From positions 4,754,313 through 4,818,312 of the forward strand of contig NZ_CP026498.1 of the NCBI RefSeq assembly GCF_002953255.1: a stretch of 64,000 bases of DNA, read 5' to 3'. The notes below the pieces were generated by a model. It was not told the DNA's origin, made no database searches, and saw only the letters and a program-made list of their open reading frames with translations. Below, piece by piece: positions 9,295-17,738 of the stretch (positions within the stretch are counted from its first letter, which is position 1; every line of letters begins with the position of its first letter). A program made the translations under genes and the position numbers. The stretch is from Streptomyces sp. CB01881. GTDB lineage: Bacteria; Actinomycetota; Actinomycetes; Streptomycetales; Streptomycetaceae.

Positions 9295-10616
9295 CGGGTG
9301 GCCTCCGGGCCGGCTGCGCGCGCGGCACGGGCGGCGAGGCCGAGGACGACGGAGGTCAGCACGGTGGTGGTGCCGCCGATGTCCGCGTAGAGGAAGTCGA
9401 CCAGCACCCAGACCAGCAGGGCCAGTGCCGCCAGGCCGGGGCCGGTGGCGCGGCGGAGGCAGCCGAGGAGCAGGCCGAGGAAGAGGGCGAGGTAGGCGAC
9501 GATGCCGATCAGGCCCTGTTCGCTGAGGACCAGGAAGTACATGTTGTGCGGGGAGAGCAGCGGTTCGCGCTGGAAGCCGATGGTGGCGTCGGCGGCGTCG
9601 CTGCCGGAGGAGAGCCGCAGCGGGGCGTGGCTGTCGCGCAGTTGCTGGAAGGCCTTGGGCCCGGCGCCGCCGACCGGGTGGTCCTGCCAAATGCGTCCGG
9701 CGGTGGACCAGAGGTCGTAGCGGTCGGAGACGGACTGGTCGGGGGCGGCCGACACGGAGCCGATCGACGTGAGGCGGGCGGTGACGCCCGAGCCGCCGAG
9801 GCCGAGGCCGCCGATCAGCACCACGCCGGCGGCCAGGGCGAGGACGGCGCTGCGGACGGCGAGCCGGGCGTCGGCGCGCAGCAGCAGGACGGTAGCGGCG
9901 GCCCCGGTGGCGATCCAGCTGCCGCGGCTGAAGGAGACGGCGAGCGGGAAGGCGAGGAAGGCGGCGGCCGCGTACATGGCGCGGCGCAGCCGGCGGCCGC
10001 CGCCGGGGTGCCGTTCGCCGAGGGCGAGGGCGAGGGCGGCGAGGAGGCCGTAGCTGACGACGGTGGACATCGCCATGATGTCGAGCGCGCCGAAGGTGCC
10101 GACGGCCCGGATCGGCCGGCCGGTGTAGGAGGCGCCGGTCCGGGTGAGGTACTGGTGGGCGCCGACCACGCCCTGGATCAGCGCCGCGGCGACGAAGGAG
10201 CCGAGGACCAGCCGCTGGTCGGTGCGGTCGCGCAGGGCGCAGAGGACGGCGACGGGCAGCAGGACGAAGACCTGGGCGAGCCGGACGAAGCCGGTGAGGC
10301 TGGTGGCCGGGTCGATCGAGCCGATGGTGGCGACGGCGGCGGCGACCACGATCGCGCCGAAGCGGACGGCGGCGGTCCGGCCGATCGCGGGGGTGCGGCC
10401 GCGCAGCAGGTCGGCGGCGGTGAGGGCGACCAGGGCGAGCGAGGCGAGGTCGGCGGCGGTGATGTGGACGGCGGCGGTGACGTCCTTCTCGCCGGTGGGG
10501 ACGCAGACCAGCAGAACGGTGGCGGCGGCGAGGAGGCTGGGCCGTTCCAGGAGGGCCGTCCCGGCCCGGCGTAAGGCCCGGGCGGGTTCGGGGACGGCGG
10601 TGAGGGTGAGGGCCAC
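9291..10616 (-). CDS. O-antigen ligase/Wzy-like polymerase
   Basis: 441 residues from a GTG at 10616, five bases after the sugar transferase stop. About 11 membrane segments with the large extracytoplasmic loop typical of the Wzy/WaaL family: SVSDRYDLWSTAGRIWQDHPVGGAGPKAF followed by PLLSPHNMYFLVLSEQGLIG, including the conserved His of the PHN motif. Such proteins polymerise or transfer undecaprenyl-linked glycans outside the membrane. With the Wzz-like protein and flippase it forms a Wzx/Wzy-type export route. Confidence 0.92.
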   Translation of the reverse strand: MALTLTAVPEPARALRRAGTALLERPSLLAAATVLLVCVPTGEKDVTAAVHITAADLASLALVALTAADLLRGRTPAIGRTAAVRFGAIVVAAAVATIGSIDPATSLTGFVRLAQVFVLLPVAVLCALRDRTDQRLVLGSFVAAALIQGVVGAHQYLTRTGASYTGRPIRAVGTFGALDIMAMSTVVSYGLLAALALALGERHPGGGRRLRRAMYAAAAFLAFPLAVSFSRGSWIATGAAATVLLLRADARLAVRSAVLALAAGVVLIGGLGLGGSGVTARLTSIGSVSAAPDQSVSDRYDLWSTAGRIWQDHPVGGAGPKAFQQLRDSHAPLRLSSGSDAADATIGFQREPLLSPHNMYFLVLSEQGLIGIVAYLALFLGLLLGCLRRATGPGLAALALLVWVLVDFLYADIGGTTTVLTSVVLGLAARAARAAGPEATR

Positions 10617-10621
10617 GCGGG

Positions 10622-12166
10622 TCAGCTCCCGTCCGGGTGGAGCATCAGGGCCGCCGTGCGGCACAGGACCTTGACGTCCTGCCAGAGGCTCCAGCTCTCG
10701 ATGTAGCGGTTGTCGAAGCGGGCCCGGTCCTCGATCGAGGTGTCCCCGCGCAGGCCGTTGACCTGGGCGAGGCCGGTGAGGCCGACCGGGACGCGGTGGC
10801 GGTCCGCGTACTCGGGGTAGGCCCGGCTGAACCGCATGACGAAGTAGGGGCGCTCGGGGCGCGGGCCGACGAGGCTCATGTCGCCGCGCAGGACGTTCCA
10901 CAGCTGCGGCAGCTCGTCGAGGGAGCTGCGGCGCATCAACTTGCCGACGGCGCCCATCCGGTGGTCCTGGGAGATGTTCCAGCGGGTCGCCGACTCGTGC
11001 TCGTTGCTGGGACGCAGGGTGCGGAACTTGAGGACGGTGAAGACCCGGCCGTCCAGCCCGGTGCGCTGCTGGCGGAAGAGCACGCCGGGGCCGGTGTCGA
11101 AGCGGACGGCGAGTGCGCACAGCACGAGCACGGGGGCGAGGGCGAGCAGGCCGAGGCCGGCTGCGGTGACGTCCAGGGCGCGCTTGGCGGCCCAGCCGGG
11201 GCGACGCATCGCCGGGCGGCCGACCCGCAGGCAGGGGAAGCCCCAGAGGTGGTCGCCGCCGGTGTGGCGGCCGGTCTCCAGCGAGCCGTACTCGCGCAGG
11301 GCGGGCACCAGCCAGACCTGGCAGCCGAGCCGGGCCGCGTCGCGCAGGGCGGCGGCGGTCTCGGCCTCGTCAGCGGCGCCGGCCGTGGCGACGACGTGGT
11401 GGACGCGGTGGCGGCGGATCTCGCGCTCCAGCACCTCGCGGCCGCCGAGCACCGGCAGGTCGGTGTCGCCGGCCAGCAGCGGCGGGTCGGGGTCGAGGAA
11501 GCCGACGGGGCGCATCCCGTACTCGCCGCGCTCGCTGAGTGCGGCGGCGACACGGCGGCCGAGCCGGCCGGCGCCGAGGACCAGGACGGGGCTGGGGTGG
11601 CTGCGGCGGATCCGGCGGACCAGGTGGTAGAGCAGGGCGCGGCCGCAGACGGCGAGCAGCAGCTGGGCGCCGAGCAGGGCGGTGAGCCGGGCCGGGGTGG
11701 CGGGTCCGCAGTCGGGCCAGCGTCCGCCGAGGCAGCCGGCGAGGGTGACGGCGAAGGCGGTGGCGACCACGGCCCGGACGGTCAGCGCGGGGAGTTCGTC
11801 GAGGACGGAGAGGGTGAGCCGGGTGCGGTAGAGGCCGGCGGCCAGGTTGAGCACGAGCAGCAGCGGCAGCAGGGCGGCCACGCCGAGCAGCGGCTCGACC
11901 CGGACCGCCGGGTCGAGCGCGCGGTTGGCGATCCCGGTGGCGTTGCACAGCGCGAAGGCGTCGACCGCGGCCAGGGCGGCGGGCAGGGCGAGCCTTGAGC
12001 GGACCGGCCGGCGGTGGCGGCGGACCGGCGGGGCGCTGCGGGTCTGGGCGGACCGGGCCGGGCGGTCGAGCAGGCCGGTGGCGGGCCGGTGCCCGCCGGA
12101 GGGGAGCCGGTGCCCGCCGGAGGGGGGCCGGCCGGGCCGTGGCACGCTGTTGTGGTCAATGGTCAT
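10622..12166 (-). CDS. Exopolysaccharide polyprenyl glycosylphosphotransferase
   Basis: 514 residues; ATG at 12166 follows GGGGAG. An N-terminal region with four to five membrane helices (residues about 70-210), a Rossmann-like domain (VLVLGAGRLGRRVA) and a C-terminal bacterial sugar transferase domain: KRALDVTAAGLGLL, LFRQQRTGLDGRVF, FRTLRPSN, SSLDELPQLWNVLRGDMS and LVGPRPERP. This family (WbaP/CpsE type) puts the first sugar-phosphate on undecaprenyl phosphate and so begins the glycan. Residues 1-65 are a low-complexity Pro/Arg/Gly region with repeated RLPSGGHRP-type units. Confidence 0.93.
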   Translation of the reverse strand: MTIDHNSVPRPGRPPSGGHRLPSGGHRPATGLLDRPARSAQTRSAPPVRRHRRPVRSRLALPAALAAVDAFALCNATGIANRALDPAVRVEPLLGVAALLPLLLVLNLAAGLYRTRLTLSVLDELPALTVRAVVATAFAVTLAGCLGGRWPDCGPATPARLTALLGAQLLLAVCGRALLYHLVRRIRRSHPSPVLVLGAGRLGRRVAAALSERGEYGMRPVGFLDPDPPLLAGDTDLPVLGGREVLEREIRRHRVHHVVATAGAADEAETAAALRDAARLGCQVWLVPALREYGSLETGRHTGGDHLWGFPCLRVGRPAMRRPGWAAKRALDVTAAGLGLLALAPVLVLCALAVRFDTGPGVLFRQQRTGLDGRVFTVLKFRTLRPSNEHESATRWNISQDHRMGAVGKLMRRSSLDELPQLWNVLRGDMSLVGPRPERPYFVMRFSRAYPEYADRHRVPVGLTGLAQVNGLRGDTSIEDRARFDNRYIESWSLWQDVKVLCRTAALMLHPDGS

Positions 12167-12492
12167 CAGCGCACGAACTCCCCTGCTGTGTATCCGGAGT
12201 GACGGCCTCCCGGCGCCGGTCGGCCCAGACCGGCCGTCCCGGCCCGGTGGGCGCGGTCCTGACAGCTCCTGCTGCCGCTGGCGGCTTTCTCGCGAATTTC
12301 CGGCGCGAAATCGAAATGATGCAGGCAAAATCAGACATCACCGAACGCGGGCTCGAATGCCGGAAGTTGACTTGCCATCTCATTCCAGCCGCCCATTAAT
12401 AGGTAATTCTGACTCCACGCCTCGCCCGCAACCGGTTGAGGGTGCGAATACGGCAGCGCCAGAGCGACCGGCATTCACGGCATGTGAAACGA
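12167..12492. other. AT-richer intergenic region before the sugar transferase
   Basis: 326 bases between two minus-strand genes, with noticeably more A/T around 12290-12420 than its surroundings. It probably carries the promoter of the sugar transferase and downstream operon. No convincing -35/-10 pair, hairpin or small gene could be fixed. Confidence 0.35.
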
Positions 12493-13647
12493 TCAGATCC
12501 GCTGCGGGACACGGGCCCGACGCCGTCCCGCCGCCGGCCCGGCCCCCAGTAGGTCCCGGTAGAGCGCGTCCACCTGTTCGACCACCGATCGCACGTCATG
12601 GCGGGCCGCGGCATGGTCGCGCAGGCGTGCGCCGCGCCGCTCGCACTCGATCGGATCGGACAGCGCTTCGGCCATTCGGGCGGCGAGCGCATCGGCATCC
12701 TCGGACGGCACCACGGCCTGCTTCCGCTCGGCCGGCGGGAGGCATTCCCGGGCCCCGGACACATCGGTCAAAAGCACCGGGCGGCCGGCCGCCATCGCCT
12801 CCAGCGGGGCCAGCGCCATCCCCTCCCAGCGCGACGGCAGCACCACCAGGTCGGCCGCCGCCAACCACGGCCGCGGATCCGGGACGTCCCCGGCCAGCCG
12901 GACCCGGGACGGCTCGGCGGACTCCCGCACGATGTCGGCCAGGCCGGCCCCGTCCGGACCGCCGCCGACCAGCGCAAGCCGGGCCTGCGGCACCCGACGC
13001 AGCACCTCGGGCCAGGCGGCGAGCAGCACGTCCTGGCCCTTCTGCCGGCACAGCCGGCCCACGCAGACCGCCAGCGGGGCGTCCAGGTCCAGCCCGAGCG
13101 CGATCCGGGCCGCCCGCCGCTCGGCCGGCGCGTAGTGGCGGACGTCGACACCGTTGGGCACCACCGCCCAGTCGGCGTGCAGGCCGGCCGCGACGCCGTC
13201 GGCCCGCTCCTGGACGCTGACGCAGAGCAGCCGGTGCGCCCAGCGGGTCGCGTACCGCTCCCAGCGCAGGGCGGCGGCGGCCGACGCGCCGTCGACCGCG
13301 GCGAACGACCAGGCATGCGGCTGGAAGACGGTCGACACTGCGCCCCGGATGGCCAGCCGGCCCGCCAGGCCGGCCTTGGCGCTGTGCAGATGGACCATGT
13401 CGGGCGCGGCGGCCCGGACGATCCGTCGCAGCCGCCACGCCTCGGCGGCGGTGGCCGGGCCGGGCGACCGGCGGGCGGGCCAGTCGTGCACCAGCGCGCC
13501 GACCGCGGCAGCCTCCCCGGCCAGCCGGCCGCCGCGCGGGCAGGCGACCAGCACCCGATGGCCGGCCTCGCGCTGGCCGCGGACCAGGTCGACGACGACG
13601 CGGGCGACTCCGCCGTCGACGGGCTGTGAAATGTGAAGGATCGTCAT
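12493..13647 (-). CDS. Glycosyltransferase family 4
   Basis: 384 residues from the ATG at 13647 (MTILHISQPVDGGVA); a GTG two codons upstream is possible. GT-B signatures: the Gly-rich loop PVDGGVARVV, MVHLHSAKAGLAGRLA, VVPNGVDVRHY, CVGRLCRQKGQD, LVGGGPDG and the EX7E element SRWEGMALAPLEAMAAG. It is the most upstream gene of the glycan locus, separated from the sugar transferase by 326 bases, so it may have its own transcript. It likely adds a sugar to the lipid-linked intermediate. Donor and linkage unknown. Confidence 0.92.
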   Translation of the reverse strand: MTILHISQPVDGGVARVVVDLVRGQREAGHRVLVACPRGGRLAGEAAAVGALVHDWPARRSPGPATAAEAWRLRRIVRAAAPDMVHLHSAKAGLAGRLAIRGAVSTVFQPHAWSFAAVDGASAAAALRWERYATRWAHRLLCVSVQERADGVAAGLHADWAVVPNGVDVRHYAPAERRAARIALGLDLDAPLAVCVGRLCRQKGQDVLLAAWPEVLRRVPQARLALVGGGPDGAGLADIVRESAEPSRVRLAGDVPDPRPWLAAADLVVLPSRWEGMALAPLEAMAAGRPVLLTDVSGARECLPPAERKQAVVPSEDADALAARMAEALSDPIECERRGARLRDHAAARHDVRSVVEQVDALYRDLLGAGPAAGRRRARVPQRI

Positions 13648-13715
13648 ATGCACGGCGGCGAGCCTAGGGTGACTCCGCCCCGCCGGGGGCCTGCCGTCAC
13701 CCGCAGGTGGCGGCC

Positions 13716-13751
13716 GTCCACCCGTACGGATTGGCGGTCGTACGGGTGGAC
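13716..13751 (-). terminator. Perfect hairpin after the SRPBCC gene
   Basis: Arms GTCCACCCGTACG (13716-13728) and its exact complement (13739-13751) around a 10-base loop, 38 bases downstream of the stop at 13789. A 13-bp perfect stem in this place is a good terminator and separates the SRPBCC gene from the glycan operon. Confidence 0.75.
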
Positions 13752-13788
13752 GAACTCCTCGAAGAAATGCCCGGGTTGGGCGGCAGGG

Positions 13789-14229
13789 TCAGCGGACCGT
13801 GGCGGCCAGGGCAGCCAGCACCTGGTCGTGGATCCGGTTCAGGCCCTTCGGGGCGAAGGTCCGCTCGAAGAAGCCGCCGATGCCGCCTGCGCCCTGCCAG
13901 GTCGCCGAGACGGTGACCTTGGACCGGCCCTCGCCGACCGCGGAGACCGTCCAGGTGATCACCATGCTGGAGTTGGCGTCCTTCTCCACCAGCTGGTCCG
14001 GCGTCGGCGCCGAGACGGTGAACAGGCAGTCCCGGATCCGCTTCTCGGTGGCCTGGAGCTTCCAGTGCACCTGGGTACCCGCACCGGTGCCGCCGACCCG
14101 GACCTCGTACTCGCTGTACTGCGCCGGCAGCAGCTTGGGGCGGGTCACCTGATAGTCGGCCAGCGCCTCGTACACCCGCTCGGGGGTGGCGTCGTAGACG
14201 TGCTCGGTGGTGGCCTGCACCTGTCCCAT
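13789..14229 (-). CDS. SRPBCC (polyketide cyclase/START-like) family protein
   Basis: 146 residues; ATG at 14229 preceded by GAAGGAGAG. The helix-grip fold is visible from MGQVQATTEHVYDATPERVYEALADYQ at the N-terminus through alternating beta strands (VRVGGTGAGTQVHWKL, SSMVITWTVSAVGEGRSKVTVSATW) to a C-terminal helix ending in HDQVLAALAATVR. These proteins bind hydrophobic ligands in a cavity. Nothing in the neighbourhood shows the ligand. Single gene with its own terminator. Confidence 0.88.
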   Translation of the reverse strand: MGQVQATTEHVYDATPERVYEALADYQVTRPKLLPAQYSEYEVRVGGTGAGTQVHWKLQATEKRIRDCLFTVSAPTPDQLVEKDANSSMVITWTVSAVGEGRSKVTVSATWQGAGGIGGFFERTFAPKGLNRIHDQVLAALAATVR

Positions 14230-14433
14230 GGTCCTGCTCTCCTTCTTCCTCGGACTGCGGTTTCACCGGCAAGCCAACCACAGCAGGGGCTTCAGGGCCC
14301 GCCCGGCCGATCTTGTCGGATCAGGCCGCGGCGTCAGGGTGCGTGCACCGCAGGGCGGAGGAGGGAGGAGATGCTGAGCCTCGGCGACCGACGACAACGC
14401 CGCGGGCCCTGCAAGGGCCGGCAGGGCAGGCCC

Positions 14434-14870
14434 TAAGGCGTGTCTGACAAATGATCATCTGGCCGGTTCGCGGAGCCAGAGGATCAGTGAGGCCAGGACG
14501 ACTCCGGCGCGGTAGCGGTCGGCGAGCTTGTCGTAGCGCGTGGCGATCGCACGGAACTGCTTGAGGCGGGCGAAGCATCGTTCGACCACGTTGCGGTCGC
14601 GGTAGAGGATCCGGTCGAAGGTGTGCGGCCGGCCGCCGAGGGCTCCGCGCCGTCGGCGGTTGTCCACCTGGTCGCGGCGCTCGGGGATCGTGACGGCGAT
14701 GCCCCGGCGCCGCAGCAGGTGGCGGATCGCACGGCTCGAGTAGGCCTTGTCGCCCAGCACGCGCTCCGGTGTCGTGCGCGGGCGGCCCGTGCCGGCGCGC
14801 GGGACACGGATCCCGTCGAGGACCCGGCCGAACGCGGTGGCGTCGTTGATGTTGCCCGGTGTGAGCTTTC
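14434..14870 (-). mobile_element. IS5-family insertion sequence remnant
   Basis: The C-terminal third of a DDE transposase reads in one frame from about 14869 to the stop at 14455: LTPGNINDATAF, GTGRPRTTPERVLGDKAYSS, IPERRDQ, DRNVVERCFARLKQFRA and ILWLREPAR, including the last catalytic Glu in the ERCFARLKQ helix. The N-terminal two thirds and that end of the element are gone: just upstream the frame meets TGA and the sequence is that of another gene. The surviving end looks like the element terminus at about 14434 (GGCGTGTCTGACAAATGATC), typical of streptomycete IS5/IS427-group elements. Not functional. Confidence 0.85.
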
Positions 14871-15087
14871 AAACCGCTGGAGATGAACAGCCGGACGCCG
14901 GAGAGGTGGACGGCGGTCACGGCCGGTCCCCGGCCGAGGGCCTCTCGAGGGCACGTCGCACGTGGTGCTCGTTGTCCAGGTGCAGGTCCCCGGTGAACGC
15001 GCGCACGACGCTGTCGCCCACCCATACGGTGGTGATCCGCAGGTCCGGCGCCAGCACGACGGGATGCGGATGCTTGTCGGGCGCCAT
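14871..15087 (-). pseudogene. STAS-domain anti-sigma-factor antagonist, frameshifted and cut by the IS remnant
   Basis: From an ATG at 15087 the frame gives MAPDKHPHPVVLAPDLRITT, VWVGDSVVRAFTGDLHLDNE and HHVRRALE, which is the first half of a STAS domain of the RsbV/BldG type. The frame then shifts; in the next frame EALGRGPAVTAVHLSGVRLF and ISSGLKA continue the domain with the conserved DLSGV..SSGL region (here HLSGV; the regulatory Ser is in ISSGL). The match ends at the IS junction near 14870. At least one indel plus truncation make it a pseudogene. STAS proteins control sigma factors through partner switching. Confidence 0.72.
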
Positions 15088-15116
15088 GATGCGCGCTCGG
15101 CCCACCGAAAGCACCA

Positions 15117-15506
15117 GGGTGGGCGCCGGCCGCCCTGCCCACGGCCGGAAAGCTCGACGCGCTCGGCCCGCAGCAACTGAACGCCACATCGTTCGCGGTG
15201 GCCGGCTTCGGCACCCAGGAGGCCCGGCGCGGCCCCGGCCGGCTGACCCACCCGGGTGAAGGCCCCGGTGACCTTCGACGCGTTCGACACTCCGTGGGTG
15301 CGCCTGGCGATGACCGCGCCGCAGGGCAAAGGCGGCGCGTGCTACGGGGACTCCGGCGGGCTGGACTTCGCCCAGATCGACGGGAGGCGCCGGCTGGTCG
15401 CCACCGCCATCACCGGGGACGGCCCGTGTACGCGACCAACGTCTCCTACCGGCTCGGCACCCCGGTCGCCCGGACGTCCCTCGCCCCCTTCGTCGCCCTG
15501 CCCTGA
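15117..15506 (+). pseudogene. Trypsin-like serine protease fragment with two frameshifts
   Basis: Three pieces in two frames build the C-terminal half of an S1 protease. First APAALPTAGKLDALGPQQLN, then AVAGFGTQEARRGPG (about 15120-15250). A shift near 15255 leads to APVTFDAFDTPWVRLAM, GGACYGDSGGLDFAQIDG with the catalytic Ser motif, and VATAITGDGPC. A one-base loss near 15428 leads back to the first frame for YATNVSYRLGTPVARTSLAP and the stop at 15504. The N-terminal half with His and Asp of the triad is missing and is replaced by the divergent STAS remnant. Not functional. Confidence 0.75.
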
Positions 15507-15537
15507 CCTCGTCACGGGGCTGATCCACGCGGACAGG

Positions 15538-15594
15538 CCACCCGGCCGGTCCCCGCTCCGCCGGGGTCTGGCGGAGCGGGGACCGGCCGGGTGG
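15538..15594. terminator. Bidirectional terminator with a 25-bp perfect stem
   Basis: Positions 15538-15562 pair without mismatch with 15570-15594 across a 7-base loop. It lies between the protease remnant on the plus strand and the converging propeller gene, 22 bases past the latter's stop. Confidence 0.85.
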
Positions 15595-15615
15595 CTGTTC
15601 ACCCCGCCGGCACTG

Positions 15616-16728
15616 TCAGGGGGTTACCGTTCCGATCTGGCTCACGGTGTTCTCGGTGAACCAGAGGTTGCCGTCGGAGCCGGTGGCGATCTCCAACGGG
15701 CTCGCGCCGGAGGTCGGGATCGACACCTCGGAGATCGTCCCCGTCGTCGTGATCCGCCCGATGTCGTTGCCGACGTTCTCGGTGAACCACAGGGCGCCGT
15801 CCGGCCCGGTGGTGATGCCCCACGGGAACGGGAAGAGGACATCGGTGAGGTCATAGCCGGTGAACACGCCCGCGGTGGTGACCTTTCCGATCTGCGCTGC
15901 TCCCGCGTCGGTGAACCACAGGGCGTCGTCCGGCCCTGAGGTGATGCCGATGGGCAGCGAGTCCAGTGCGGGAACCGCGTACTCGGTGACCGTGCCGCCG
16001 GTGGTGATCCGGCCGATGCCCCCGGTCAGCACTTCGGTGAACCACAGGGCGCCGTCCGACCCGGCGGTGATGCTCAGCGGGTAGGCACCCGAGGTCGGGA
16101 CCGCGTACTCGGTGACCGTGCCGCCGGTGGTGATCCGGCCGATGTTGTTGGCGCCCGGCTCCGCGAACCACAGGGCGCCGTCCGGCCCGACGGTGATGCC
16201 CCACGGGTAGGCGCCCGAGGTCGGGAGCGCGTACTCGGTGAAGGTACCGCCGGTGGTGATCCGGCCGATGTTGTCGGTGTTCGTCTCGGTGAACCACAGG
16301 GCGCCGTCCGGCCCGGCGACGATCTCGGCCGGCCCTGCGCCGGCGGTGGGCACCGAGTACTCGGTGAACGTGCCGGTCGTGGTGACGCGCCCCACCTTGT
16401 TTGCGGCGTTCTCGGTGAACCACAGGGCGTCGTCCGGCCCCGCGGTGATGCCGACCGGGGCCGAATCGCCGGTGGGGGTCGCCAATTCGGCGACGGTAGA
16501 GGTCAGTCGGGGCTGTGACGCCCTCGGTCGGTCGTGCTTCCCGAGGCAGCTCACGAGCCCCGCCGGCCCCCGGTGCCGGAGGCAGGACTTCACCCACGGG
16601 TGCACGGGTCTGGGATTCTGCGGGGAGTCACCGAAGGCGACGCTGCCGGGCGCGCCGACAGCGGCCGTCAAGGCCAGGACGGCGAGCGCACGATAGAGCC
16701 GCCTGAGGCGGCCGGGACGGTGGGACAT
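15616..16728 (-). CDS. Secreted seven-bladed Vgb/NHL-type beta-propeller protein
   Basis: 370 residues with a signal peptide (residues 1-32, ALAVLALTAAVGAPGSVAFG) and a short Cys-containing linker (SCLRHRGPAGLVSCLG). From about residue 80 there are seven near-identical blades of about 42 residues, each of the form GPDGALWFTE...NIGRITTGGTFTEY..PT, as in virginiamycin B lyase (Vgb, streptogramin lyase). Vgb uses a catalytic His and Glu; here no His is present anywhere in the seven blades, so lyase activity is unlikely and a binding role is more probable. The blades are also very alike in DNA, a sign of recent duplication or gene conversion. Terminator at 15538-15594. Confidence 0.85.
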   Translation of the reverse strand: MSHRPGRLRRLYRALAVLALTAAVGAPGSVAFGDSPQNPRPVHPWVKSCLRHRGPAGLVSCLGKHDRPRASQPRLTSTVAELATPTGDSAPVGITAGPDDALWFTENAANKVGRVTTTGTFTEYSVPTAGAGPAEIVAGPDGALWFTETNTDNIGRITTGGTFTEYALPTSGAYPWGITVGPDGALWFAEPGANNIGRITTGGTVTEYAVPTSGAYPLSITAGSDGALWFTEVLTGGIGRITTGGTVTEYAVPALDSLPIGITSGPDDALWFTDAGAAQIGKVTTAGVFTGYDLTDVLFPFPWGITTGPDGALWFTENVGNDIGRITTTGTISEVSIPTSGASPLEIATGSDGNLWFTENTVSQIGTVTP

Positions 16729-17170
16729 GGGACACCTTTCCGAAGGACACCGCGGAGCCGGAGCGCCGGCATGACACGCATCACCGGCGACGGGCTTGTA
16801 GGGAGAGGCGGCGCAGCCGCCCGATACCGCAACACGCGGCTCAGGCCGATATCGCTTTCGCGGGAGCGCTGCACACGTACAATCCCCACTGAGTCGACGT
16901 CAAAAACAGTGATTGGAGTGAAATCTCCTCGGACTTCCTTCGGGACTCCGGTAGATCGCCTCTCGTATGACTGTATTTCGCAAGCCCTTCTGACGGTCGA
17001 TGATGCGTTCGCTTCCCGGTCCCATCCGAACGAGGCCCTCTCGTGGCCGCGTTCGACCGAACGAGGGAACGACGTTTGGCCGTCGTGCGTGTGCGGATAA
17101 TCATATGAGTCGCTACTGGGGCGGCACTCGTATCGCTGCCGTTCCAGGCCTGGACGACGAAGGAGAGCCC
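16729..17170. other. AT-richer divergent intergenic region
   Basis: 442 bases between the divergent propeller gene and the WxL-like operon. The stretch 16860-17130 is clearly richer in A/T than the surroundings and must carry promoters for both sides. The only dyad noticed is the pair of CGAACGAGG/CGAACGAGG-like words near 17027 and 17060. No gene is supported. Confidence 0.4.
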
Positions 17171-17707
17171 ATGCGTATCCGATATTCCGTGGCCGCCGGA
17201 GCCGCGATAGTTGTCGCCGTCGCTGGAATAGCCAGCGCCGCGCCCGGAGACACGACGGTCACGTTCTCTGTCTCGGGTGGTTCTTTGGCGATCTCCGTCC
17301 CCGGCTCGGCGGGCTTGGGGAGCGGGCTGCCCGGAAGCTCCGTCAGCGGACAACTGGGCAATGTCACTGCCACCGACACCCGAGCCCTGCTCACGGCCTC
17401 CTGGACCGCGTCCGCGATCTCCAGCAGCTTCACGACCGGCGGGGGCTCACCCGCGGAGACGATCCCGGCCACTGCGGTCTCCTACTGGTCGGGAACCGCG
17501 AGCGCCACCTCCGGCCTGGGCGTCTTCACGCCCGGTCAGGCCACGGCGGGCCAGGCCCAGACCCTCGACAGCAGCCACACCGCCTACGGCCTCGCCGGGG
17601 GCACCGGCAACAACTCCGCGACCTGGAACCCCACCCTCATCGTCGCGGTCCCGGCCAGCGCGGTGAACGGCGTCTACACCGGAACGGTGACACATTCGAT
17701 CCTCTAG
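17171..17707 (+). CDS. Small secreted protein with a WxL-like surface domain
   Basis: 178 residues; ATG at 17171 after GAAGGAGAG. Signal peptide MRIRYSVAAGAAIVVAVAGI ending in ASAA. The rest is one beta-rich domain: TVTFSVSGGSLAISVPGSAG, VTATDTRALLTASWTASAIS, AVSYWSG, FTPGQ, NNSATWNPTLIVAVPASAVN and a final GVYTGTVTHSIL. The same domain ends the protein at 18850-20370. The first block resembles the VxDxRG...WxxTV motif of Firmicutes WxL domains, and the next gene is a DUF916-like protein, the known partner of WxL proteins. I infer a non-covalently bound cell-surface protein; no enzyme motif is present. Confidence 0.75.
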   Translation: MRIRYSVAAGAAIVVAVAGIASAAPGDTTVTFSVSGGSLAISVPGSAGLGSGLPGSSVSGQLGNVTATDTRALLTASWTASAISSSFTTGGGSPAETIPATAVSYWSGTASATSGLGVFTPGQATAGQAQTLDSSHTAYGLAGGTGNNSATWNPTLIVAVPASAVNGVYTGTVTHSIL

Positions 17708-17738
17708 CCCGGCCCGCCTGCTGTGCACGGCCGCAGCG

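Noticed and set aside
14371..14436. A 21-codon plus-strand frame (MLSLGDRRQRRG...) after a strong GGAGGAGGGAGGAG sequence
   Set aside because: It has a good ribosome site but basic low-complexity content, abuts the IS end and no known small protein; more likely chance.
15616..16728. Streptogramin B resistance gene (vgb)
   Set aside because: The blade repeats match, but no His is present in the propeller and the protein is exported, so resistance by lyase action is not supported.
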